Of a stretch of DNA of 64,000 bases, positions 37,350-47,746 are shown one piece after another. The notes below the pieces were generated by a model. It was not told the origin of the DNA. It ran no database searches and saw only the letters and a program-made list of their open reading frames with translations. The position numbers and the translations under genes are program-made. Numbering within the stretch: position 1 is the stretch's first letter; every line of letters begins with the position of its first letter. Source of the DNA: Strix aluco (lineage: Eukaryota; Chordata; Aves; Strigiformes; Strigidae); the NCBI RefSeq assembly GCF_031877795.1, contig NC_133939.1, positions 4,507,698 through 4,571,697 on the forward strand, written 5' to 3'.

Positions 37350-39460
37350 AAGTGCTCCCATTGCATGACCTTCATGGTTCACTGCAAGAATGCTGAAGTC
37401 CAGCTTCAGCTGGTAAAGTTAGATGGTCTGAAGCTATTTGACAAGAAGGCATGAGAGACAAACAAGCCAGTATTCTGCTGTTTCTGGATTTTTCAGAAAG
37501 AGTTTAACCAAGTTCTTTGTTAATGCTTCTTAAAGGAGATGAACTGCCATGGAGTAGGAGTGTATCCCTTTCAGTAATTAATACCTGGTTAAAGTGTTGG
37601 AAGAACTGTCAGCTTTTCTAGTGAAGAGTAATCACTAGTGAAATCCCAGGGGGATCTCTGGTCAGGCTTGTGTTGCTCTACATAGTTATAAATGATCTGG
37701 AAGAGAGGCTGAGAAATGAAGTGACAGTATATGCTGAAAAATAACAAAATTAGGGTAGCAGAAACAAAAGGTGGCTGGAGTTGCAGAAGGTTCTCACAGT
37801 ACTTGGTTGTAGGCAAGTGGTACTTGATACGAGTAGATATAAAATAGTGTGGACAGGGAGGAACAACTAGCTGTGTCCATGCAGTGATGAGCTCTGAAGA
37901 ATATGTGCCATTCAGGAAAGAAATCTTTTAAGTAATGCAGATAAAGCTCTGTGAAACTCTGGGCAGCAGTCAAAAGATTAAAAAAAAAGACAAATAGAAC
38001 TGACAAATGTCTAGGAGAAGGAGAGCAAGCAAAATGGAATGCCATGCTATAAATCCATGGTATGTTTGTGTAATGAATAACACACACTCCCCTCAAAGCT
38101 AGGGGCAGACATTTTTCCCTCTCCAAAGAGTTGTAGTAAGATGAGGGGGAAAAAAAATCCAGATGAGTATGATTGAAGCAGCTTTTGTAAAAAGAGTAAC
38201 CAAATAAACTAGAGTTTAGCCTGGAAGATACATGATTGGAAGTGGAATGGATAAGAGGAGGGATTATGGTCGCAATCTGCAACCGTGGGAATATGAAGCA
38301 ATTGTTCCGTGCTTATTTTGTCACCTGAAATGTGGCAAGAATTAAAGGGCATCAAGTGATGCCCAAGCAAGAGGTGGTAGCTTTTGACAGAGGACGTATT
38401 AAAACATGACCCCTTGATTCCCCAGAACCTTTCTGGTTCTGTGGCATCCTTCGATGGGACGTTTCACAGGTTTGCTGCATGTGTGCTTGTTTTAACCTGC
38501 TTCCTGTAGCATTTCTTGATCGTACCTAGTTCTTGTGTTGGAGGAGAAGGCGAGCAGGCAGACCCTATCTACTCTTTCCATGCCATTCATGATTTTGTAG
38601 AGGGTTATCATATTCTTCCGAAGTAATTTCTTTTTCAGTCTGAAATGCCTGGTCTTGCTCAGTCATTCCTCACAGACAAGCTGTTCAAGACCTTTGGATC
38701 ATTGTTGTTGCCCATCTCCTAGCCTTTCTTCTTAGACTGTATGAAAATTTTGATCTCCAGGAGTGAATACCTTCCTCTTGCATAGAGCATCCTATCAATA
38801 GGTCCCTGCACATTTTACAAAGGACAATAGTATCACTGTTCTCCTGAAAGACAGGTAGCAAGAGGGGCAGAATGTATGAATGGACCCAGGTGGCTACGAG
38901 AGCAGTCACTTGAGAACGTATTATCTGAAAATAGTGAGGCTATACACCATACAGTGATAATATTAGTTTTTGAAAGGCAGTTCAAAAATTCATTTCTGAA
39001 TGTGGTTCTCGTCTGTTCTGGATATTGTGCACAGTTTGGGTTCCTGCTTCTTCAAGTGTGTAGTTGAACCAGAAAAGCTTATGAGAGGGGCAGTGGACAT
39101 GATCAAAGGTGCAAAACGGCTTCTCTACAAGAACAACTGGGTACGTGAGGACTAATAATCCCAGAAAAGAGAAGGCAGAGGGATGACATGGAATTCTGTA
39201 ACTTCAGGAACGCTGTGGTCGGTGTGTGTACAGGTCTAATGTTTGTGCTGTGTTTCAGTACAAGATCTTGACATACTGAAGCTGGTGAGTGACAGAATTG
39301 AAAGGGGTGGTAGGTGGTGGAATGTCTTGTCAAAAGATGCTCTGGATGCAGAAAGCTTCAGTTGCCCAAGCACATAGGAGGGAAATTCTTTGAAGGTTAC
39401 CAAGTACGCTGAAACCACATCCAGCTTCACAATTCTCATGAGCTGAGAACAGTTGGAGGC
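37350..39460 (+). mobile_element. Old CR1-type LINE remnant, sense on plus strand
   Basis: Several blocks match the order of a CR1/L3-like LINE reverse-transcriptase region and 3' end. One near 37.64-37.72 kb resembles the common phrase for the RT segment, including TTATAAATGATCTGGAAGAG. Blocks near 39.0-39.4 kb resemble the downstream part, such as GACATGATCAAAGG and GAAATTCTTTGAAGG. The copy has many stops and frameshifts, so it is dead. The limits are approximate. It is interrupted by an antisense CR1 piece at about 38.48-38.86 kb. Confidence 0.6.
38480..38860 (-). mobile_element. CR1-type LINE fragment, antisense, nested
   Basis: Read on the plus strand it follows the antisense of a CR1 3' region: GTTATCATATTCTTCCG, then an AGTCTGAAATGCC block, CTCAGTCATTCCTCACAGAC and TTGCCCATCTCCTAGCC in the usual order. 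It is strongly diverged. It lies within the sense-strand CR1 remnant, which suggests insertion into an older copy or local rearrangement. Confidence 0.55.
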
Positions 39461-40076
39461 CAGGAGAGTACCCCTAGGAAATATCGTATATCTTTTTCTA
39501 ATACTATTCCTTGAACGTTGGCATATAGCTGCTGTTGGAGACAGATACAGTTGTTCCCATGTTCTTGTTTAATCCTTAAGGATGGGATTCATCTAATGCA
39601 ACTTGTCATCTCAAAATTAGTTTGTTTTTTAAAATCAGTGGGGTGATTTTCTTTGAGGGGCTTGCCTCTCGGTGTTGCCTCCAGAGAGTACCTAACACTT
39701 CATTGCTAGCTAGCTAGCTTAAATTAGATGAATCCCACCTGTTACACGTTTTTGTGAGAACAATAGCAAATCACAGACAGAATTCAGAAGAAGGCTATAG
39801 CAATGACTTTGAAGACATCTCTCTCCCAGACTCTGTCTGGCAATCCTGAAAAAGGTGTTTGTTTATAGTGTCAGCACTGGTAGGTGAGGAAATATATCTT
39901 CCTGGAAGCTTTTTAGAGTTACCTTAAAGCCTGATAACTGTTTGCTGGAACTTGATGTTGAACATACTCAAACTGGAAATAATGAGTCCTTTTCTACAGT
40001 GCATGTAGTTAAATATCGAAGCACTTGAGTATATGAAGAAATGTACTCTGGTTCAATAGGAGTTCTGAGTTTGACT

Positions 40077-40095
40077 AGGTCAGATCATCTGACCT
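40077..40095. repeat. 19-bp perfect palindrome with AGGTCA/TGACCT ends
   Basis: The sequence AGGTCAGATCATCTGACCT reads the same on both strands apart from the central base. Its ends are consensus nuclear-receptor half-sites in inverted orientation, separated by seven bases. It lies in PPP2R3A intron 1. Receptor binding is conjecture, because the classical inverted spacing is three. Confidence 0.85.
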
Positions 40096-43000
40096 GGGTT
40101 ATGAGGGAAGTCAGGATTTGGAGCCACCACGGTCCACTGCAGTGTCTAAAGCATGAAATAGCGTGGTGCTAAAACCTCTTAAAACTAAACTCAGGATGCC
40201 TTGACTGTGTAAGTGGTACAAGCACCTCAAATCCTAAAATTTTACAGGTGCAATTGTAAATGGTTTCTTTTACTATAGCTACAATGTATGCATGTGTGTC
40301 AACTGGTCAGTCCTCATGACTGGTGGAAATTACCACAGCTGCAGTTCCTGTCTAAGTCCTATGGACAAAAAAGTCCTTTTGGATTAACTATACATGCTAC
40401 CTTTAAAGACATCAAAATGTTATAAGCTGTGAAAATATAAGAAATACAGGACAGAGGAGCAACTTAGATGGTTAGACTTTTTTCTTCTGAACTTCTTCAG
40501 TATAGAAGGAAAAGTTACTCTTGTCTCTTGTTCAAACTGTTTTGGAAGGTAAATTGTGCAAATGATAGCGAATTGTAAATCAGTGCCTTTGAGATGGAGT
40601 TAAAAATAATTTATTTAAATGGCTCCTTGTAACACTTCTGCTGAATTCAGCAGTGGATTTGTTACAAAAATTTCTTACCACAGCTACTGCGGATATGATC
40701 CTATCATAGACAGAGCTTCTGGTGATGTGGTTAATACTAGTTTTTCAGAGACTTTTCAGTGACTATATAGAAGGCTGTATAACAGCTAGTGGTCAGCTGT
40801 CGATTCTGGCAATGGTTGATGGGCTGCTGGAGCAGTGACCCCTTGGCTGTGTGATCAGAAACCCTTTGAATTTCATGGAGCGTGGCTCGGCGTCAGCTCC
40901 TTTACGAGCTGCAGAACAGAGCTCTTGAGTCACCTCATCTGTTCCTATCGCCATCCTCAGGCTGTGTTTGTAGTGTGCTTTTGACTCTTAAATAAGTTTA
41001 CCTCATTCTGACTTGAGCCGGGTAGTAAGAAAAGAAATGATACATGTCAGGGTCCGGTACCATACTGTAGTAGGTTTTAAAATTAAAGAATTTGAGTAGA
41101 AGATTAATACTCTTTTTTTTCCTTTTATTTGTCAAAGTACCAAAGATTGGCTGAAAGTTGTGCTTTGCAAGAAATCATTGCTTTGTTATTTCCCTGCTTT
41201 TGTCTTCTATAATCAATATAGTTGACTCCCAAGTCTGCTTTGTTCAGTAAAATGTAAACAGAAACTGGGCATTTCTAAATAAGAGGATGCAGTTATATGC
41301 TGCTTTTTGGCACTGCAAGCTCCACTAAGAGGGCAAGACCTGACACACAGCTAGGGTGATACTTCTGAAACTACACTGGTGACTGTCCAAATGGCAAAAC
41401 TGTTGTTCTGTCTTTCTGCCTCTTGCAAGAATACCGAACTTCAGAGTTTATCCTACCACCTCTTCTACTAGAAAAAAGCACAGTTGCATAGTGACACCCA
41501 TGCCACGTGCTGGTGCAGAAGGGACTAGTTTACTCCATACTGCCTGTTATGGTGATTTCTAACTTCTGATCACTAATGGTGCTGGAGATAAGAGGCCAAG
41601 AAGATTTTTGCCTAATTTGAGACTTTCAGAGGCGGTAGAGGCCTGTCCCATAGCTTTCTAGACTTCAGTTTGCCAGTAAGTCAAGTGCTGGCTGATAGTC
41701 TCCATCCTAACAGATGGTCATTGTTCAGTTATTTAACTCCAGCATAATCTTTGCATGAATAGAATTTCTTGTATGTCTTATAGAATAACCTTTTATATCA
41801 TTAGTATCTGCAATAATTTTTTCCTTTGGAAAGTGATTCAAGTCATCTTGCAGATAGGAAAGACATAAAGCATTATTCTGCCATCACACAAGAAGCCCTA
41901 TTCATTCATAGTTTATATTGTGAAGCCAATCCTGTATCCTCAGGGCTGGAGTTGATTTCGTGGCAGCAGTCCTAATTACAGACTCCTCCTACCGTATATC
42001 TGAACTGGGGGCTGTTCTAGAGTTGCAACTGGAATGAAATGGCAGGCTGAAAAGAATGAAGTATGAATGTTTCTTAACGCATTCAGTTTTTGGTTGTTGC
42101 TATTCATAAGTAGCAGGTTTTAGTCACCAACTGGAAGTCACAACAAAAGCCCATTCAAGCTAAGCTTGAGACCAGGTTCCCAGATCTGATAGCAGGAATA
42201 CTCTTCTCTCAGGTCTTGTCTTGATTAGGTTTACATGCTGGATCATGTTTGATGGATCACTGTGAAAAAAGCTGCAAGCTGAGCATGTGCTACCTTGGTC
42301 AAGCCTGTGGAAGAATGAGAAAAATAGTTTCTACTCTGCATCTATATGCATTTGTGCTGCTTATACAATTTTCCTTTTTTTTTTTTTGGTCTTGTATAGC
42401 TGGAGTCAAGTACTCCAGCACCTTGAATAACCCTAACGTGTTTTTGCAGACAGCAATAATAAAGCAAGTAGTAAATAATCACTGAGAAGATGTTAGTTAA
42501 TCTAGTTGAAAAGAGAGTATCAGGTTTTTGATATTGATTCTTTGATTACTTCCTTCCCAGACACAGCAGTAAAAGGTGCTGACAACAGAGGCAGGAGGTA
42601 GCAATCTTGTGTCAGCCTTGGCAAGTTTGTGTCTGGATTATGTCAATATGTGATAGTTCCAGAGAAATACAGATGGAAAGAGATTAGAGATTGCAGCAAA
42701 TGTGGCTGGAGGGCCTGCCTTACACTAAAGCAGAAAGGACTGACTGCTTGTAACATGGCTGAGCAATGGTTTAGGGCATAAGCACCTAAAATTATTTGGG
42801 AAATATGAAGTGGAGATGGTGGGAAGAGCGTTGTTATTGGGCATAGCTGGAAATACAGAGTTGAACTAAAGAGTCAGTTTAGGTTGGGAATCTAGGAGAG
42901 CTCTTCGTTGAGGAACTCCTTGTGGAATAATCTTACAGACACTAAAAGCTTCATTGTTTGAAGGTGGCTGAAAGGACTGGAGAAACTGCCTTAGTCCCAG

Positions 43001-44772
43001 TGGAAGGGGTATATATGTAGGGAGAAAATTACCCTTGAAGTGATACAGGAGGAGGAGACCGAGTCTAATATATTATTTCTCTAATTAAGCAATAACTTAA
43101 TCAAGATGCAATTATTTCCCAAATTAGGTATACACCCAGACTATTCTTTGCTGGTAAAAAGAAGACCAGTCTCTCCTTGCTGTGTATGACACAGAGGGAG
43201 GAAAGAGCTCTGAGAAAGCAAGTCCTGTGCTTTTTCAGAAGCAATATTAATTCTTCATCAAATCTGCTGTCCTGAAGACTTCTGCTGGCTCTAAATCTTG
43301 TGTAACTTTTATTTCAGGAAATGCCAGAAAGCTTGTTTGTAGTTGATGGAGGCTCAGAAAAGGAAAAGCAGCAGACCTCTTACCCTGGATGTGTTAGAAG
43401 GCACTCTCGGGGGGTCCGTGGATCATGAGACATTTTGGAGGTATAGAAGCATGGGTTTTCCTGTCTGAACAAAGCCCATTAAGTCCTGTATGATGAAGAC
43501 ATTGGGGAGCCAATAGTACTTTTTTTAGCTGTGGCTCTGATTCAGCAGAACGTTTAGCACACCTGATAGTGAAGCCTGAGAGTCAGTGACTGGAGGGTGT
43601 GGAGTCTTATTACCTAGGTTTATGCCTGATGGTGTAAGCACCCCAGGGTTTAAAAACGGTTCTGTTTACGCCCTTTATCCCCTGGCAGCCTGACTCACTG
43701 CTGTGGCTGGGGCACACCTCATACCTCTGCTCATCCCTCTGGAAGGCCCTCCCGTGCCTGTGGGGCTTTGGGGCAGTGCCAGTGGGTGTAGAGGGGAGCG
43801 GGCAGGGCAGGCACAGGAGTGTACTGAGGCTGGCCCTGGTGCAACGCACAACTTGGCCTGCGGTGTTCGATAGGCAGGTGGCAGCCTGTTAGAGATACCA
43901 GCGTGGTGGTTGGAGCAGTTACTTCTTCATCTTGAACACAATCATGTCAGTGCTTTAAATAATCCAAAGAACAAATCGGGAAGGCTTCCTTACAGTGTGC
44001 ACTTCTACCTAATTGCTATGAGTGGGCATTACAAATTCCATCAAATACTCTAAAATCAGTGCTTCTCAATTTCAAATGAAGGCTTTAAATTACGTAAAAT
44101 GTGAACATTCAGCAGTCTTGTGCTATCCCTAGTCCTTAATTACAACAGCATCAAACTAAGTTGCTTCTCTTTTGTGCAATAGATTTGTACAGGCTTAGGA
44201 GCTGAGATAGGTGGGATGTAACATGCATGGAGGGCAGTCCTTCCATCAGATGCTGGTCTGGCCTTTCATGTAGTGCTAGTATTTACCTTTGAGAACAACA
44301 CAATAAACACATGCTGTAGTGGGACTTAGCTGCCATATCATCATGTTTTATGAAGTGCATTTCTGTTTGTACAGGTATAAAGGGTGCTCAGAATTTTACT
44401 GGGATGTTTTTAATATGATTATTGAAGTATTGAAGCAATGTCTAAAACTTAAGGGCCTTAAATCTGTGATTTCGTATCCTTTCATAACAAAGTTAAGCAG
44501 CTTTTGTTTTTTCTGGTGCAATTCTGACCATGATCTTAGGAAATGCAGCTGGAAATGTCTATGCTAAGTGTAAAACACTAAATTCCTAGTTTTCCTAGGC
44601 TTAACCTTTATGCAAATGTTACTTTTTGCTATTGATGTCTACACTAGGAGACTTATTTAATAAAATATGCTGCTATTTATGGGTTGTAAGCGAAAGAAAA
44701 ACAGTTATTCCTCGTTTAAATATTTTGCCATGGTCCCAGAGACCTTGGTGAAAGGCTAATGGAAGCCATTGT

Positions 44773-44789
44773 GGCCTTTACTAAAGGCC
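44773..44789. repeat. 17-bp perfect palindrome
   Basis: GGCCTTTACTAAAGGCC is an exact palindrome around a central base, in PPP2R3A intron 1 about 490 bases upstream of the PR130 coding exon. The function is unknown. Confidence 0.85.
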
Positions 44790-45275
44790 CTGCATTCTTA
44801 GAGGCATTCATCTCCTTTGCTCCAGGCTGTTTGCAGCTTTTTATAATCCAGAGAACTTGGAAATCCTGAAAGTGCTTTCCCCTGCTGCTCTTTGCCTTAT
44901 CTTCAGAATCTTGGAAAATGAAAGTCAGAAATTCACAACATGATCGAAATGTTTTGCTCCATTAGAATTAAAGGTAATGTTTTGCTCAGTCTGGGAAGGA
45001 AAAAAAGCTAGTCTGAAAAAAAAATAATTAATGAGTGGTTAAAATAGAGCTGTTAAAATGGCAACACACAGACAGCCTGTGTATAAATATAGGCTAGCTC
45101 CTCAGCAGTGTTCTTATATGGTAGATCTGAGTGAAGGAAAAATGTCAGCCTACTCTTACTCTGTATAAGCATGAGTGTTGGTTGTAATGGTCTGGTGCCA
45201 TATGTTTGGTAGTAGACAAGGCTGCATATTACATGGAAATTGTAATGACTCTCACCTTTTTTTTTTCTGTTGCAG

Positions 45276-45781
45276 GGACCGACCGTACCAGTGAGAGAGG
45301 GGAATCATACAAACATACTGTGGATTTTTTGTCTGTACATGCTACTTGATTATCTGTCTTTTACTGACCCACCCAAAAAAGAGAAGGAGAATTGAACAAA
45401 AATCATTGTCTTGTTACTTCTGCCTGAGAGCTGCCTGAATCTTAGAACACTGCTGGAGAACCTACCTGGACCGTTAGAAATGGAGCAGCTCGTGCTGCAT
45501 CTCTGATCGGCAAAGCTTTCTGCACCGAGTACGAGAATCAAGTTGCCTTAAGTCAAACCATATGCAAGTTGCACTAATTGTTGTAACTGTATTGCTGATA
45601 CCACTCCAGACTTCACTAGGGCTTTCCAAGGCAGTTGTTTCTTATGTAGTTTGAATGTTTTCAATGACATTTGACTGTTTTTATTAAATCTGGTGTGGCT
45701 GTGAAAAGCGGGGGTGTGGACTTTTCGCTTGTTAAGTTCATGGTGAGTTTTGAAGCCTCACTTCCCAGTGTGATCCGTGCT
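45276..45781 (+). other. PPP2R3A: PPP2R3A 5' UTR part of the PR130 exon, with upstream ORFs
   Basis: The exon starts after the TGTTGCAG acceptor. This 506-base leader contains complete short upstream ORFs at 45339-45395 (18 residues), 45480-45506 (8), 45562-45654 (30, mostly hydrophobic) and 45655-45687 (10). The main start follows at 45782. An in-frame ATG also occurs at 45740 in a weaker context. Confidence 0.75.
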
Positions 45782-47746
45782 ATGGCAGCAACCTACAGGC
45801 TTATGGTCACTTCTGTGAACTGCTACAGCAGTGTGGTGATAGACCAGCACTTTCAGCACACTGTGCATTACTGCACGGGGACTTGCCAAGTGTTTAAGCA
45901 AGGAGTTACATGCATCGTTGCCCACCACAGTGTCTGCGCAGAACTCGGTGTCCAAGATGCCAACCTAGACCATAAAATTCCTGTTCCTGAAAATGGACTT
46001 TCCTTGCCTGGAAATGAGGACTATCAGCAAATCCTCCCAAATAATCCAAGAATCAAAAAGGGCTCTTCAGTGCAAGCCTCCAGCAGCTTAAAAGACATCA
46101 CTGGTGAGGCGATAAACCTTGCCAGTGGTAAAATAAAGGAATTCTCCTTTGAAAAGCTCAAAAACTCTTCCAGTCATGTGGCCTACAGAAAGGGAAGGAA
46201 AGTTCGGTCAGAATCATTCAGCAGACGATCATTTGATTTTGACTTGATTTATGGGCACTTCAACAATGATGAGAACTGCCCTCCGTGTGGCTTTTTGCGG
46301 AGTCCCTCACCTGTGGAGAAATGGCAGGAGAGCAATGATGCTCCGGAAGTCACCATGAATCCCATTGTTCCTTTCTCCCCTCATTCCTTCTCTGAAGAAA
46401 ACTTCATTACCCAGATTTTGGAAAAACACAAGCTAGATGGTTCTTCTGGTGGAGATATTAAGGTGTGCTTAGACATCTTGCTCAAGTGCTCAGAGGATCT
46501 GAAAAAGTGCACAGACATAATAAAACATTGCATCAAAAAGAAGTCTGCAGACAGTGTTAGTGGAGGGCACAACAATGATCCCCTAGCTAATTCAGAAATG
46601 ATATATATGAATCTGATGACAAGATTTTCTTCATACCTGAAAAAGCTACCCTTTGAGCTCAAGCCACCAGGACACAAGGAAGCTAATGACTTGGCAGAAC
46701 TGGTTAACTGTTTCCATGGCTTGCAGCAGTCTCCCTTTCCCCCAGTATTTGAAGATGAGCAGCCACCTAGATATGAGGATATTATTCAGCTGCCATCCTC
46801 AAGTGCAGTTCCTCTCGGAATAGCAGGTGATCAGTGTGAGGTGACGAGCACCTCTCAGTCCATCCAAACAAGTACTGTGAGCTTTACCTCAAACTCCCTT
46901 CAGAGCGTCCCACAGGAGAACAGTGTGAGAGCTGTGAAAGGTGCTTGTGCTCTACCTCAGTTACCAGCCACAAGCCCTTCTAACTGCACGTCTTCCACTG
47001 AGGCTCTGTACATTGAGGAGGAGTCTGATGGGGAGAGAAAATTAGGGAAAATAAAGAAGGCAGAGCAGAAAGGGGGCTGGGAGAGTTTAGAGCGCAGCTA
47101 CCAGCTAGCTGGTTGTGCAGATCTAACTGCTGATGCTAAAGCAGAACATGCCAGAGTGGGAGACGTTGAGCTCTCCCACGCTTCTGAGAAAGTTACTCCT
47201 TTAAAACCAGTTTCAGATTCTGCACTGTGTGGTTCCCAAGCTGGTGTCTCCAAAGGAGAACAGATGTGCAGTAAGATAGACAAGGATGAGATAGACAAAC
47301 TGCTGCTGGATTTGGAGTGCTTCTCACAGAAAATGGAGAGTACTTTGAGGGAACCCTCTCTAAAGGAGAGGGAACCTGCCCGTTTGCAGGTGTTTGGCTG
47401 GCAGGGTAGGCAGGTACTACCTCTGGCTCTTGAACCCAAAAGTAAACCTGTTGACCCCACTTCCCCTTTGTCAAAAATCATGGAAACCAATGGTCATAAA
47501 ATGGAAGAGGATGACAAAGCCCTTTTACTGCGTATCCTGGAAAGCATTGAGGACTTTGCCCAAGAACTGGTGGAATTCCAGACAGGCAAGGGAAGCTTGT
47601 CCAAGGAGAGGGAAGTGATGCAGATTCTTCAGGAAACTTTAACAACTCCTTCGCAGTCCCTCCTTGCAGGGCAAAAAAGCTGTGCTGGGGCTGCCTCCAG
47701 AGACTCTGTTCCAGCCTCAATTCAGCAGGCCCCAGAAGTGATTAAG
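45782..47746 (+). CDS. PPP2R3A: PPP2R3A PR130-specific N-terminal coding exon
   Basis: One exon encodes residues 1-655 of the long B'' regulatory subunit of protein phosphatase 2A (PR130). It begins MAATYRLMVTSVNCYSSVVI. Human begins MAATYRLVVSTVNHYSSVVI, which supports this ATG, as does its strong context (G at -3 and +4). Conserved blocks recognisable against human include GEAINLASGKIKEFSFEKLK, AYRKGRKV, VCLDILLKCSEDLKKCTDII, YLKKLPFE, ALYIEEESDGE and ALLLRILESIEDFAQELVE. The last conserved block ends PEVIK, and the donor GTAAGA follows at 47747. The region lacks the EF-hand and PP2A A-subunit binding domains, which lie downstream. It is thought to direct PP2A to particular partners. The frame is open 37 codons upstream, but that part has no counterpart in human. 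Confidence 0.97.

Larger units (their letters stand above)
32503..45275 (+). other. PPP2R3A: PPP2R3A intron 1 (about 12.8 kb)
   Basis: Intron between the inferred 5' exon and the PR130 coding exon, ending in a long T tract and TGTTGCAG. It carries an old CR1 LINE copy at about 37.35-39.46 kb with an opposite-strand CR1 piece inside it. Exact palindromes lie at 40077-40095 and 44773-44789. The rest is unassigned intron DNA. No tRNA, rRNA or nested protein gene was recognised. Confidence 0.7.

Noticed and set aside
37794-38282. A 162-codon minus-strand frame
   Set aside because: It lies antisense to the old CR1 copy and no family was recognised.
43318-43440. Possible extra 5' UTR exon of PPP2R3A
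   Set aside because: An acceptor TTTCAG and a donor-like GTATAG flank 123 bases, but the donor is weak and nothing else supports it.
45671-45739. Upstream part of the PR130 open frame
   Set aside because: It begins at a TTG and has no methionine codon before 45740. No similarity to human PR130 is seen here.
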